A stretch of DNA of 64,000 nt from CAVZCK01 sp963798805 (GCA_963798805.1 CAWCVC010000002.1:992001-1056000), one strand, 5' to 3'. Numbered from the stretch's first letter, positions 1 through 9,279 are shown. A program made the numbers and translations. Notes: generated from the sequence alone by a model not told the origin.

Positions 1-914
1 AGGGGAGCCGAAAGCCCCGCCTTGATCATCTCCTGCGGCTTCAGATTGGCAAACGCCGGATGCAGATCCTTGAAGCGATCGAAATTGTCGAATACCGCTT
101 TGACGACCTGATAGACCGTGACCTCATCGACATCGGCCGACGTGACGAATGTCGCGCGCACGCCGAAAGTTTCGACGTCCTTGTCGGTGCCCTTATACAT
201 TCCGCCGGGGATGATGGCCTTGGAATAATAAGGGTTGTCCGCGACGAGCTTGTCGACGACCGGGCCGGTGACTGGGACGACGATCGCATCGCAGGAGGTC
301 GTCGCTTCCTGGATCGAGCCGTTAGGATGACCGACGGTGTAGACAATGGCGTCGACCTTGTTATCGCAGAGGGCGGCCGCCTGCTCGGTCGGCTTCAGCT
401 CGGAAGCGAGCGCGAAATCGCTCATCTTCCAGCCCTTGGCCTCCATCAGCACTTCCATCGTGCCGCGCTGGCCGGAGCCCGGATTGCCGACATTGACGCG
501 CTTGCCCTTGAGATCGTCGAAGGTCTTGATGCCGGAATCGGCGCGCGCCACCACGGTGAACGGCTCGGCATGGACCGAGAATACCGAGCGAAGCTTGTCG
601 AATTTCTGTCCTTCGAACTTCGACGTTCCTGTATAGGCGTGGTATTGCCAGTCGGACTGAGCAACGCCCATGGTCTGATCGCCGGCTTTGATAGCATTGA
701 TGTTGGCAATCGAGCCGCCAGTCGACGGCGCAGTGCATTTTAGATTGTTCTGCGCCGAATTCTTATTGACCAGCGCACATATGGACTGTCCAACGACATA
801 GTAGACACCGGTCTGACCGCCTGTGCCGATGGTGATGAACTTCTCCTCCGCCGACGCTGTGGCCGTCACCGCAAAGGCCAGGACAGCCGCGCCAGCTATC
901 GCACTCAACTTCAT
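1..914 (-). CDS. TAXI-family TRAP transporter solute-binding protein (C-terminus cut by window edge)
   Basis: Periplasmic substrate-binding protein of a TAXI-type TRAP transporter, the extracytoplasmic receptor that delivers organic anions to a DctM-like permease. Translation from the ATG at 914 gives a Sec signal peptide (MKLSAIAGAAVLAFAVTATA), then ITIGTGGQTGVYYVVGQSIC, the hallmark N-terminal segment of TAXI proteins, and later KGKRVNVGNPGSGQRGTMEV. The frame is open to the left edge, ending in EMIKAGLSAP, so only about 15 to 25 residues should be missing. No permease gene is visible on this side. Substrate cannot be inferred. Confidence 0.9.
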   Translation of the reverse strand, partial: MKLSAIAGAAVLAFAVTATASAEEKFITIGTGGQTGVYYVVGQSICALVNKNSAQNNLKCTAPSTGGSIANINAIKAGDQTMGVAQSDWQYHAYTGTSKFEGQKFDKLRSVFSVHAEPFTVVARADSGIKTFDDLKGKRVNVGNPGSGQRGTMEVLMEAKGWKMSDFALASELKPTEQAAALCDNKVDAIVYTVGHPNGSIQEATTSCDAIVVPVTGPVVDKLVADNPYYSKAIIPGGMYKGTDKDVETFGVRATFVTSADVDEVTVYQVVKAVFDNFDRFKDLHPAFANLKPQEMIKAGLSAP

Positions 915-1054
915 GATCTTATTTCCCCTTTTTCGAAGCGTTCAAACTCGCTTGCCAACCCTACTATAGGCCGAACTCCGGTTTGAACCTTTTTTTGCGC
1001 CCTTGAAACAATTGCGCCAGGCCGCGGGGGAAGAGCAGCCTATGCGCGGGGCAC

Positions 1055-1086
1055 AAAAAAGCCCGGCGGGCCGAGCCGCGCCGGGC
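1055..1086 (-). terminator. Rho-independent terminator of the PRC-barrel gene
   Basis: On the minus strand an 8-bp perfect GC stem (GCCCGGCG at 1079-1086 pairing with 1061-1068) is followed directly by six T residues (1060-1055). It begins about 25 bases after the stop codon of the PRC-barrel gene. Confidence 0.85.
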
Positions 1087-1111
1087 ATCTTTCTGTCTGC
1101 TGAGACCATGG

Positions 1112-1687
1112 TTACTTGGTCTTTACCGCCTGCTCCGCGGACTTGTTGTCCTGATAGACGAAGTTCGGGGCAAACTCGAGAGTGGACTTGCTGACGTCAA
1201 GCCGTGCAACGCGGGTGTTGTTCTGGTTCATGGCAATCTGCAGCTTCTCGAAGGGCACGCCGACATTCTTCTCGCCGATGCCGAGGAAACCGCCGACGCC
1301 GATCACGGCCACGCTCGGCTTGCCTTTCGAGTCGACGATGATGTCATTGATGTCGCCGAGGCTGTCGCCCGACGAGTTCTTCACCTTCATGCCCATCAGC
1401 TTGCTTGCGGCGAGCCCGTCGGACGGCGCGCTGGAGGCAAATTCAATCGAGCCGGCATTGGCCGGATTCGCAGCCTGATCCTCGGACGCCTTCGGCGTGG
1501 CCTGGGTGGTCTCAGGCGCCTTCGGGGTCACGGTGGGCGCAGCCGGCGTGGCCATGCTCGGATTGCTCGGGCTGGTGGCCGCAGGCGGCATCGCCGGCTT
1601 AGCGGGACCGGTATTGTTCTGTGCCATGGCACCGGTAGCCATAAGGGCCGCCGTTGCGACACTGATGGTCAGCGTCTTGAGCTTCAT
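1112..1687 (-). CDS. Secreted PRC-barrel domain protein
   Basis: 191 residues. Signal peptide MKLKTLTISVATAALMATGA, a Pro/Ala/Thr-rich linker (about 25-90), then one PRC-barrel domain (about 100-180) with LMGMKVKNSSGDSLGDINDI and the paired strand around FGVPFEKLQ. Known proteins of this layout are envelope or periplasmic proteins of unclear role, often stress-related. The frame is open further upstream to 1861, but I chose 1687 because it has a Shine-Dalgarno GGGAG just upstream and begins exactly at the signal peptide. A terminator follows. Single-gene unit. Confidence 0.88.
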   Translation of the reverse strand: MKLKTLTISVATAALMATGAMAQNNTGPAKPAMPPAATSPSNPSMATPAAPTVTPKAPETTQATPKASEDQAANPANAGSIEFASSAPSDGLAASKLMGMKVKNSSGDSLGDINDIIVDSKGKPSVAVIGVGGFLGIGEKNVGVPFEKLQIAMNQNNTRVARLDVSKSTLEFAPNFVYQDNKSAEQAVKTK

Positions 1688-1887
1688 TTCATACTCTCCC
1701 TTGGTTTTCGGACCCCTTGAAGCCGCCTTGCGGGCAGCGCGAAAGGTCCGCGTGTTGACGTTCGTCAGGGCAACGCCTGCCGAAAGGGAGAGTTCCAAGC
1801 AAAATGCCTTAAGGAACCGGCGGGAACCTTTATCAGCATCGAGAGTTAAGGCGCTGGTCACGCAATATGAGGCGGAGGTATGAGACC

Positions 1888-1965
1888 ATGCGCGGAGTTC
1901 TATTGTGGCTGCTAGGGCTGCCGATACCGATTATCATACTGCTCTACCTGTTCCACGTCATCTGA
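1888..1965 (+). CDS. 25-residue single-pass membrane peptide
   Basis: ATG at 1888 is preceded by GGAGG (1874-1878). The product begins MRGVLLWLLGLPIPIIILLY and ends in FHVI: one continuous hydrophobic helix with a Pro-x-Pro kink. Short proteins of this kind (MRGLLLWLIGIPIPIIILLY-like) are, from memory, widespread in Proteobacteria and usually left unannotated. No function is known to me. It lies between the divergent PRC-barrel gene and the end of the methyltransferase gene on the other strand. Confidence 0.7.
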   Translation: MRGVLLWLLGLPIPIIILLYLFHVI

Positions 1966-2004
1966 AATTTGGCACCTGTCAGATGCGGCAAGCGGGCAAC
2001 ATTC

Positions 2005-2772
2005 TTAGTCTGTTGCTGAACTTGCGTCTATTTCCTGGAGGCAGAGCGACTGACATGCGGATGCGCTCGGCACCGGCCGAAGCCTCGCCCGCACCCTTTC
2101 GGCGCGCTTCTTGATCGGCGCGTAGACCTGCTTTTGCGCCTCGGCGACCAGCACGCCGGAGAACAGGGGCCAGGCAAACAGCCCCAGCCGTTCCCACGCC
2201 ACGGCCGTGTTCAATATGATACGCCGGTTGACCGGCGGCATGAACAGCGTCGGCCACCAGCCGGTCGGCGCATAGAGGCAGTCGGCCATAAGCCGCTCGA
2301 GTTGGCCGCGGCTGTAGGGATGGCCGTGGCCGAAGGGCGTGGAGTCCATGCGCGCCCAGACGCCGCGGCGGTTCGGCACCACCAGCAACAGCCGCCCTTC
2401 CGGCGTCAATACCCGCCACAATTCCCTGAGCAGCGGGATCGAGCCGCCGCAATGTTCGAGGCAATGCACGGCGAGCACCCTGTCGACCGACGATGTCGCC
2501 AGCGGCAACTCGATCTCGCTCGCCAGAAAGCTGCTGACCGGCCCGCCGTCCGGCCAGCGGACAGCGCCCTGCTCCTGCGGCATGCAGAGCAGCAGCCGCC
2601 GCGCCTCGCTGCGGAACTGGCGCATGAAAGGGGCGGTATAGCCGATACCGAGGATGGTTTCGCCGTGCACATTGCTCCAGACGCTGCGGATGCGGTGAGC
2701 GAGCAGCCGGCGGGCCACGCCGCCGAGCGCGCCTTGGTAGAATCCGCTGAGCTCACTCACGTCAGGGCGCAT
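2005..2772 (-). CDS. Class I SAM-dependent methyltransferase (type 11)
   Basis: 255 residues. After ETILGIGYTAPFM (a variant of the SAM-binding glycine loop) comes ELPLATSSVDRVLAVHCLEH (motifs II/III) and LRELWRVLTPEGRLLLVVPN, the typical post-motif strand. Known homologues are divergently paired with glyoxalase II in Hyphomicrobiales, which is the arrangement here (gloB starts 121 bases away). Target molecule unknown. The frame is open much further upstream, but that part overlaps gloB on the other strand, so the start MRPDVSELSG at 2772 is preferred. Confidence 0.85.
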   Translation of the reverse strand: MRPDVSELSGFYQGALGGVARRLLAHRIRSVWSNVHGETILGIGYTAPFMRQFRSEARRLLLCMPQEQGAVRWPDGGPVSSFLASEIELPLATSSVDRVLAVHCLEHCGGSIPLLRELWRVLTPEGRLLLVVPNRRGVWARMDSTPFGHGHPYSRGQLERLMADCLYAPTGWWPTLFMPPVNRRIILNTAVAWERLGLFAWPLFSGVLVAEAQKQVYAPIKKRAERVRARLRPVPSASACQSLCLQEIDASSATD

Positions 2773-2892
2773 TTCCGCAACCACCCTTTTGCCGGCCTGT
2801 CGGCTTGAATAAGCGGCCGGATAGGCTTTTATGATAGCAAAGGCGACAAGACCCGAACACCAAGCCGCAGACCCCACCCGGAGAGACAGGCC

Positions 2893-3663
2893 ATGGCTGA
2901 GCTCACTATTCACCAATTCATCTGCCGCAGCGACAATTTCGGCGTGCTTGTCCACGATCCTGAATTCAATGTGACGGCGGCGATCGATACGCCGGATCCG
3001 GCAGCCATCCGGCGTGAGCTTCGCAACCGGGGGTGGACGCTCACGCATATCTTCACCACCCACCACCATCACGACCATACCGCCGGTCACGCCGAATTGA
3101 AGCGGGAGACCGGCTGCGTCATCATCGGTCCAGCAAAGGAAGCCGATCGCATCCCCGGGGTCGACGAGCGGGTCTTGGAAGGCGCGGAAATTGGCTTCGG
3201 CGGCCATCCTGTGCGCGTCATCGAGACGCCCGGCCACACTCTGGGCCATGTGACCTATTGGCTCTCCGGCGACGAGGTCGCCTTTGTCGGAGATACGTTA
3301 TTTTCCTTAGGCTGCGGACGGCTTCTCGAGGGTGACGGCGAGATGATGTGGAAATCTTTGCAAAAGCTGATGGCTTTGCCGGAGGAAACGCTCATTTATT
3401 GCGGCCATGAATACAGCCAGTCGAACGCGGCCTTTGCTCTCACCGTCGAGCCGAACAATGAGGCGCTTCGGCAAAGAGCTGACGAAATACGCGCCCTTCG
3501 CGCCCAGGGTCGGCCGACATTACCGGTGCGACTTGGGGCAGAATTGGCACAGAACCCCTTCCTTCGCCCCGACAGCGTCGAGATTCAGGAGCGCCTCGCC
3601 ATGGTTGGCCACCCGCTCGCCACAATTTTTATGGAACTTAGAAGGCTTAAAGATCGTTTCTAG
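2893..3663 (+). CDS. gloB: Hydroxyacylglutathione hydrolase (glyoxalase II)
   Basis: 256 residues, the usual length. Hydrolyses S-D-lactoylglutathione to lactate and glutathione in methylglyoxal detoxification, cytoplasmic. The dinuclear metal site is complete: T-T-H-H-H-H-D-H at 55-62 (H57, H59, D61, H62), H115 in PGHTLGH, D134 in GDTLF and H172 in CGHEY. The C-terminal glyoxalase II domain with NPFLR is present. GGAGAG lies just upstream of the ATG. Divergent from the methyltransferase gene. Confidence 0.95.
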   Translation: MAELTIHQFICRSDNFGVLVHDPEFNVTAAIDTPDPAAIRRELRNRGWTLTHIFTTHHHHDHTAGHAELKRETGCVIIGPAKEADRIPGVDERVLEGAEIGFGGHPVRVIETPGHTLGHVTYWLSGDEVAFVGDTLFSLGCGRLLEGDGEMMWKSLQKLMALPEETLIYCGHEYSQSNAAFALTVEPNNEALRQRADEIRALRAQGRPTLPVRLGAELAQNPFLRPDSVEIQERLAMVGHPLATIFMELRRLKDRF

Positions 3664-4001
3664 GCGCGCATGGGAATGGGGAAAGCCGGGAATTACTCCC
3701 GGGCCATGCACCACTTGGGCGAATTGTGGATAAGGCATACATCATGTTAGAGCGCTTGCGGCGCCGTGGGGATTGCCGTTTAATCGTCACGACTTCGCAG
3801 AAGCGATTCGTCCTTGGGGGATTTCAGTATAACGGAGAATAAAATCACGTAGGAACGAAGACGTAACCAGAAAGTTCAAGTGATACCTGGGAAGTTCACT
3901 TGAGCTTTATGAGGGCCATATTGGTTGCGTCGTTCGAGTCAATAAAATGCCCGACATGCGGCAAGCATGCGGACATCATGCATATAGCGGGGTGTACGGA
4001 A
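3664..4001. other. Intergenic region upstream of the NYN-domain gene
   Basis: 338 bases between gloB and the preferred NYN start. The last 102 bases are open in the NYN frame and encode a CPTCGKH segment, so a longer protein starting at TTG 3900 is possible. I see no RNA gene or clear terminator. Confidence 0.4.
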
Positions 4002-5807
4002 ATGGTTCCGGTGAACGCGGGTGTTTGCTTATCCGCGCTATTCATTGACTTCGATAATATCTATTTGTCGCTCAAAAGCCGGGACGAGGAAGCCGCGGCA
4101 CGTTTTGCGAGGAATCCATCCTATTGGCTCGGCCATGTCGTTTCGGGCGCTCTGGTCCGCACCGACGTCCCTGCGCCGCCAGTCCGCCGCCGCATCGCCG
4201 TCGGGCGCTGCTACGGCAATCCGGTGCCGCGACGCTCCGGCCGTGAAGGCACCGGCGATCCGACCTCCTTCGCCTTCGTCCGCCACAGTTTCATGCGGGC
4301 GGGGCTCGAGGTGGTCGACTGTCCGCATCTCACCTCGCAGTTCAAGAACAGCTCCGACATCCGGATTGCGTGCGACGTGCGCGACTATCTCGATCATCCG
4401 ACGCGGTTCGACGAGTTCATCATCCTGTCGGGCGATGCCGATTTCACGCCGGTGCTCTTGAGCCTGCGCTCGCACAACCGGCAGACCATCATCTATACCA
4501 ACGAATATACCTCGCCCTATTATAAGGCGTTCTCCGACGGACGCATCCGCGAGGACGATCTGATCCGCTGTCTTATGCAGCCCGAAGCCGTGATGCTGGC
4601 GGAGGAGCTGGCGTCGGGCGCCCCGGCCCAGCTCGAGCCGCCTCAGCCGCCCTCGACGCCGCTGCCTCCACCCACTCCGTCGCCTTTGCGCATGCGGCAG
4701 GGCGCGAGCCTGCAGCGCAAGCATGCGGTTGCCGCCGTCGCCGATCCGGCGCCGAAGCGCAAGGCGGTCGGCAGCACCTCGGAAGCGGCGATCCAGTCGC
4801 TGATCGACGACTTCAAGGTCATCGGCGACGAGATCCTCAGCCTCGTGCTCGACGTCGTCGAAAATTCGGAAAAGCCGGTGCCGCTCGCCTATCTGGCGGA
4901 CCGGGCTCAGAAGACGCTCGGCCATCCCAAGACCATCGGCACCAACTGGGCCGGGTCGGGCGGCTTCCTCAACTTCCTCACCCAGAACCTGCCGGGCCAT
5001 CTCCGTCTCTCCGACAAGCCGCCGCATTTCGTCTACGACCAGAAGCGGCACAGGCTGCGCGAAGAGGTCCGCGCCGTCGAGCAGCCGGCACCGGCGGCGC
5101 CGGCGCCCGCTCCGCAGATGCCGGTTCCCCGGCCTCAGCCTGTTCAGCAACAGGAAAAGGCGCCGGTTCGTGCCAGAGAGCCGCAGCAGCAAACCGGGAG
5201 CAACGGCCGGCTGGCGGAGCTGCAGCGTTCGATCACGCGGATCTATGAGGCTTGTCAGGCCCCGCCGCTGCCCCCCAGCGAATATCAGCTGCTGTTCACG
5301 CTGATCGCGGCGGAGGTGCGGGAGAACGGCTTTGCGCCGGAGCGCTCGGCCCAGGCGGTAGTGACGCGCGCGGCCGCGGCCGGGCTGAAGCTATCGCTGA
5401 AGGACGTGTCCTTCGTGCTGGACGCCGTCGACGAGATCGACCCCTGGCTGGAGCACACGCGCTCCCCGGCGGCCGTGGCCAGGGCCTATCGCGATTACGT
5501 GCTCGGGCAATGCTCCCAGGTCGGCCTCGATCTGACCGACGACGAATATCAGCTCATCCAGGTCTGGTTCGGCGCGAGCCAATGGGCGAGCCCGGCGGCG
5601 TCAGGGACGAGCGAAGCGGCGCGGGTGGAAGCGGCCTTGCCGCAGGATCTGTCACGCCGTTACGGTCAGCCCGATCTCGGACTGCCTGCGCCGAACACGC
5701 ATGGCAGCACGCCGCTGCCCAGCGAATTCGGTATGCCGGAAAGCGAGCGGCAGGCGGAACCGGTCCCGTCGAGCAATCTGCGCTACTCGTTCCTGAAGCA
5801 CGGGTAG
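4002..5807 (+). CDS. NYN (PIN-like) domain protein with LOTUS-like domain
   Basis: 601 residues. N-terminal NYN domain (about 1-200), a PIN-fold nuclease family: ALFIDFDN (D16, D18, N19) and FIILSGDADF near 140-150 give the acidic metal site. A proline-rich linker leads to a segment at about 263-345 (SLIDDFKVIGDEILSLVLDV to FVYDQK) resembling OST-HTH/LOTUS RNA-binding domains. A second Pro/Gln-rich linker and a helical C-terminal region (about 395-540) follow. Probable role is RNA metabolism; target unknown. The frame extends to TTG 3900, which would add a CPTC motif; I chose ATG 4002 because family members start just before the first strand. Confidence 0.8.
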   Translation: MVPVNAGVCLSALFIDFDNIYLSLKSRDEEAAARFARNPSYWLGHVVSGALVRTDVPAPPVRRRIAVGRCYGNPVPRRSGREGTGDPTSFAFVRHSFMRAGLEVVDCPHLTSQFKNSSDIRIACDVRDYLDHPTRFDEFIILSGDADFTPVLLSLRSHNRQTIIYTNEYTSPYYKAFSDGRIREDDLIRCLMQPEAVMLAEELASGAPAQLEPPQPPSTPLPPPTPSPLRMRQGASLQRKHAVAAVADPAPKRKAVGSTSEAAIQSLIDDFKVIGDEILSLVLDVVENSEKPVPLAYLADRAQKTLGHPKTIGTNWAGSGGFLNFLTQNLPGHLRLSDKPPHFVYDQKRHRLREEVRAVEQPAPAAPAPAPQMPVPRPQPVQQQEKAPVRAREPQQQTGSNGRLAELQRSITRIYEACQAPPLPPSEYQLLFTLIAAEVRENGFAPERSAQAVVTRAAAAGLKLSLKDVSFVLDAVDEIDPWLEHTRSPAAVARAYRDYVLGQCSQVGLDLTDDEYQLIQVWFGASQWASPAASGTSEAARVEAALPQDLSRRYGQPDLGLPAPNTHGSTPLPSEFGMPESERQAEPVPSSNLRYSFLKHG

Positions 5808-5860
5808 CGGGCTTCCGCTCCATTCGGTATCGCCGGTGATGGAATAAGGCCGGGGGGGGC

Positions 5861-6775
5861 TCAAGCCTCGGCCTTTGCTGTCTTGGTGGGGTTACCACGG
5901 CCCCTCAGCATGTCCTTCGAGGCGAGTAGAGCCCCGCCGGTGATCGCGAAGGCCGCAATCCAAAGCACCGGACTGCCGGCGGCAAGGCCGAAAAGCACCA
6001 GCAGAATGGTCGACAGGAGCGGAGCGAAATAGGCGGAGGTGCCGAGCACCCGCAGATCGCCATGCTTGCAGCCATGGTCCCAGACATAGAAGGCAAGTCC
6101 GACCGGCCCGAGGCCGAGCCCGGCGGCGGCGAGCCATTGCGTGGCTGAGAGCGGCCACGTCGTCGGCTCCAGGCTGAAATGCGCGAAAGCGGCAGCAATG
6201 GCGGTCGCCGCGCAATAGATCGTCACCGCGCTCGACGGCACGTTTGCGAAACGTCGCGACAGCACCGAATAGCCCGACCAGGTCAGCGCCGAAAGCAACG
6301 CCGCTCCATAGCCGGCGAGCGCGTCGAAGCTCAATGGCGGCAACGCCCTGCCCTTGGTGATCGCCAGCATCGCCCCCAGGAATGCGAGCGCCGCGCCGAG
6401 GAGGTGATGCGCCCGCAAGCGGCCCTGCGCATTCGGCAGCAGCGCGGAGAACAGCACGATCAGCAGCGGCCAGAGATAGTTGACCAGATTGGCCTCGAGC
6501 GGCGGGGCAAGGCTCAGGCTGAGGAAATAGAAGAAGTGGAAGCCGAGCAGACCGGCAACGCCGAGCAGTGCCGCGGGCCAGGTGATGCGCTTCAGCTCGG
6601 TACGCGCCTCGGGCCGGGCGGCGAGATAGGCGAGCCCGATGCCGGTCCCGAGCGTGAAGCTCATGGCAACGAGCTGGAATGGCGGCACACCGGCGGTAAG
6701 CACCGTGAGCGGCGCCAGCGTCGCCCAGAGCAAGACGGCGATGAGGCCGATCAAGGTCGCCGCACCCCGGCTCAC
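5861..6775 (-). CDS. EamA/DMT-superfamily exporter, YddG-like
   Basis: 304 residues, about ten hydrophobic segments in two EamA repeats, the classic length for this superfamily. The start, GLIAVLLWATLAPLTVLTAG, and the centre, LVNYLWPLLIVLFSALLPNA, resemble the aromatic amino-acid exporter YddG. Inner membrane. Substrate is inference only. Convergent with the NYN gene 54 bases away and downstream of phbB on the same strand (42 bases), so possibly co-transcribed with it. Confidence 0.82.
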   Translation of the reverse strand: MSRGAATLIGLIAVLLWATLAPLTVLTAGVPPFQLVAMSFTLGTGIGLAYLAARPEARTELKRITWPAALLGVAGLLGFHFFYFLSLSLAPPLEANLVNYLWPLLIVLFSALLPNAQGRLRAHHLLGAALAFLGAMLAITKGRALPPLSFDALAGYGAALLSALTWSGYSVLSRRFANVPSSAVTIYCAATAIAAAFAHFSLEPTTWPLSATQWLAAAGLGLGPVGLAFYVWDHGCKHGDLRVLGTSAYFAPLLSTILLVLFGLAAGSPVLWIAAFAITGGALLASKDMLRGRGNPTKTAKAEA

Positions 6776-6817
6776 GACAACCCTCGCTGATGCTCGGCTA
6801 ACCGCGCCGAAACGGCA

Positions 6818-7543
6818 TCAGCCGGCAATATACTGGCCGCCATTGATGGTCAGCGTCGCGCCGGTGATGAAGGCCGCCTCATCGCCCGCCAGAAAGGTGA
6901 CGCAGCGGGCGATCTCGCTCGCCTTGCCGAGCCGTCCGACCGGGATCTGCGCGATGATGCCTTCCAGCACCTTCTCCGGAACGGCGGCCACCATCTCGGT
7001 ATCGATATAACCCGGCGCGATGCAGTTGACCGTGATGCCTTTGCGCGCGGTCTCCTGGGCGAGAGCCTTGGTGAAGCCGATCACTCCCGCCTTGGCGGCC
7101 GAGTAGTTGGTCTGGCCCATCTGGCCTTTCTGGCCGTTGATCGAGGTGATGTTGATGATCCGGCCCCAATTGCGGTTGCGCATGCCGTCAATGATCGGGC
7201 GGGCCATGTTGAACATGGAGCTGAGGTCGACGGCAATCACCTCGTTCCACATTTCCGGCGTCATCCGCTGCAGCATGGCATCGCGCGTGATGCCGGCATT
7301 GTTGACCAGCACGTCCACTGACCCGACCTCGGATTCCACCCGCTTCAGCCCGGCGGCGCAGGCCTCGTAATCTCCGACGTTCCACTTATAGACCGGTATG
7401 CCGGTCTCGGCCTGGAAATCCTGAGCAGCCTTGTCATTGCCTCCGTAATTGGCGGCGACGCGGAAGCCCTTCTCCCGCAGTGCGATGGAGATCGCGTGCC
7501 CGATCCCTCTCGTCCCGCCCGTCACGACTGCCACCCTGGCCAT
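6818..7543 (-). CDS. phbB: Acetoacetyl-CoA reductase
   Basis: 241 residues, standard length. Short-chain dehydrogenase that reduces acetoacetyl-CoA to (R)-3-hydroxybutyryl-CoA with NADPH, the second step of polyhydroxybutyrate synthesis. TGGTRGIG (8-15) binds the cofactor, NNAG is at 81-84, and the catalytic YxxxK is Y147/K151 within GQTNYSAAKAG, highly typical of PhbB. The thiolase phbA that often sits upstream, and the synthase phaC, are not in this window. Confidence 0.93.
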   Translation of the reverse strand: MARVAVVTGGTRGIGHAISIALREKGFRVAANYGGNDKAAQDFQAETGIPVYKWNVGDYEACAAGLKRVESEVGSVDVLVNNAGITRDAMLQRMTPEMWNEVIAVDLSSMFNMARPIIDGMRNRNWGRIINITSINGQKGQMGQTNYSAAKAGVIGFTKALAQETARKGITVNCIAPGYIDTEMVAAVPEKVLEGIIAQIPVGRLGKASEIARCVTFLAGDEAAFITGATLTINGGQYIAG

Positions 7544-7756
7544 GTGCTACCTCCCGACGTCATGCCTGATTCCAGGCGATTATAGTCTTTACTATGAAGA
7601 AGTCGCGCCGTGATGACCAGACGCGAGCAGAAGATTCAACGCCGGAGAGGCTGCCGGAAGCGTCGCTCCGATGCGTGGCCGCATGGGGATGTCTCCACAC
7701 CGTCATATCCGGATGGAAATAACCCTTGCGGCACTTTGCCGGGTGAGGTTATGAAT

Positions 7757-7780
7757 CGATATATACGATGAAATATATCG
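7757..7780. promoter_or_regulatory. Putative Mo-box (ModE operator) upstream of modA
   Basis: A perfect 24-bp palindrome, CGATATAT - 8 bases - ATATATCG, ending 12 bases before the modA ATG. Arm sequence and spacing resemble known ModE/Mo-box sites (TATAT-rich arms). Binding here would overlap the ribosome-binding and probable promoter region, fitting repression when molybdate is plentiful. A ModE-type regulator is encoded at the far end of the same cluster. Confidence 0.8.
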
Positions 7781-7792
7781 GAGGGGCTCGGC

Positions 7793-8581
7793 ATGAATGG
7801 CTGCAATCTCGTTCCGCGCAAAGCATTCCTGCGGCGGCTGTTGGGCGCGCTCATTCTTCTTGCCGCAGCGCCGCTTTTCGCGTGGGGCGCGGCGCAGGCC
7901 GGCGAGGTCACGGTCGCGGTCGCTGCCAATTTCACCGACGCTGCCAAGGATATGGCGGCGCTGTTCGAGAAGGCCACGGGGAACAAAGCGGTCTTCAGCT
8001 TCGGCTCGACAGGCCAGCTCTACACCCAGATCACTCAGGGCGCGCCATTCGATGTATTTCTGGCAGCCGATCAGGCGCGGCCCGAGAAGGCGATCGCGGG
8101 GGGCCTTGCCGTTCCCGGCAGCCGCTTCACCTATGCGACCGGGCGTATCGTGCTGTTCAGCAGGGACAAGGCGCTGGTCAAGGGGCCCGAGACGCTGAAA
8201 TCCGGCGGCTTCGCCAAGATCGCCATCGCCAATCCGGTAACCGCCCCCTATGGCGCGGCCGCCGTCGAGGCGATGAAGGCGCTCGGCGTCTACGAAACGC
8301 TGAAGCCGAAAATCGTTCAGGGGGGCAATATCGCCCAGACCTATCAATTCGTCGAAACCGGCAATGCCGAGCTCGGTTTCGTCGCGCTGTCGCAGGTGGT
8401 CCGCAACAGCGAAGGTTCCCGCTGGATCGTCCCGCAAAATCTCTATAAAGCCATCGCCCAGGACGCCGTGCTCTTGAAGAACGGCGCAGGCAACGCCGCC
8501 GCGACGGCGTTCATCGCCTTTCTGAAAGGCCCAGAGGCGCGCAAGGTGAAAGAGACATACGGCTATGGCGCGGGCGACTGA
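7793..8581 (+). CDS. modA: Molybdate ABC transporter, periplasmic binding protein
   Basis: 262 residues. Binds molybdate (or tungstate) in the periplasm and feeds ModB. A hydrophobic signal segment (about 15-35) is followed by EVTVAVAANFTDAAKDMAAL, then GSTGQLYTQI and GAPFDVFLAADQARP, all ModA signatures. GGAGGGG lies about 7 bases upstream of the ATG, immediately after the putative Mo-box. First gene of modABC; modB follows after 14 bases. Confidence 0.95.
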   Translation: MNGCNLVPRKAFLRRLLGALILLAAAPLFAWGAAQAGEVTVAVAANFTDAAKDMAALFEKATGNKAVFSFGSTGQLYTQITQGAPFDVFLAADQARPEKAIAGGLAVPGSRFTYATGRIVLFSRDKALVKGPETLKSGGFAKIAIANPVTAPYGAAAVEAMKALGVYETLKPKIVQGGNIAQTYQFVETGNAELGFVALSQVVRNSEGSRWIVPQNLYKAIAQDAVLLKNGAGNAAATAFIAFLKGPEARKVKETYGYGAGD

Positions 8582-8595
8582 CATCCATTCCGCCA

Positions 8596-9279
8596 ATGCC
8601 TGACCTCGAAGGCATCTGGTCGCCCATTCGGCTCACCCTTGCCCTGGCGACGACGGCGACCATCCTGCTGCTCCTGGTCGGAACGCCCATCGCCTGGTGG
8701 CTGGCGAGGTCCAAGGCGCGCTGGAAAGAGGTGGTCGCGGCGGTCGTCGCGCTGCCGCTGGTGCTGCCGCCGACCGTGCTCGGCTTCTATCTCTTGATCG
8801 CGCTCGGCCCGAATGGCCCGGGCGGATGGCTGGCGAGCCTCGTCGGCGGGCGCTCGCTCGCCTTCACCTTCGAGGGGCTGGTCATCGGCTCGGTGATCTA
8901 TTCGATGCCCTTCGTCGTTCAGCCCGTGCGCAACGCCTTCGAGGCAATCGGCGATAGGCCGCTGGAGGTCGCCGCCACATTGCGGGCGTCGCCCTGGAAC
9001 GCCTTCTGGACCGTCGCCGTCCCGCTTGCCAGATCCGGTTTCCTCACCGGCACGGTGCTCGGCTTTGCGCATACGGTCGGCGAGTTCGGCGTGGTATTGA
9101 TGATCGGCGGCAATATTCCGGGCGAGACCAAGGTTCTCTCCGTCGCCATTTACGACTATGTCGAGACGCTGCAATGGACAGAGGCGCATATCCTGGCCGG
9201 CGGAATGCTGGTGTTTTCCTTCCTGATCATCCTGGCGATGATGGTGCTCGAAAAGCGGATCGGCCGGCCGGGCGCATGA
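8596..9279 (+). CDS. modB: Molybdate ABC transporter, permease
   Basis: 227 residues with five to six membrane helices. The transport-signature loop around EVAATLRASPWNAFWTVAVP is the EAA-type contact site for the ATPase, and GEFGVVLMIGGNIPGETKVL is typical of ModB. Inner-membrane channel subunit. Its stop overlaps the modC start (ATGA), so the two are translationally coupled. Confidence 0.95.
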   Translation: MPDLEGIWSPIRLTLALATTATILLLLVGTPIAWWLARSKARWKEVVAAVVALPLVLPPTVLGFYLLIALGPNGPGGWLASLVGGRSLAFTFEGLVIGSVIYSMPFVVQPVRNAFEAIGDRPLEVAATLRASPWNAFWTVAVPLARSGFLTGTVLGFAHTVGEFGVVLMIGGNIPGETKVLSVAIYDYVETLQWTEAHILAGGMLVFSFLIILAMMVLEKRIGRPGA

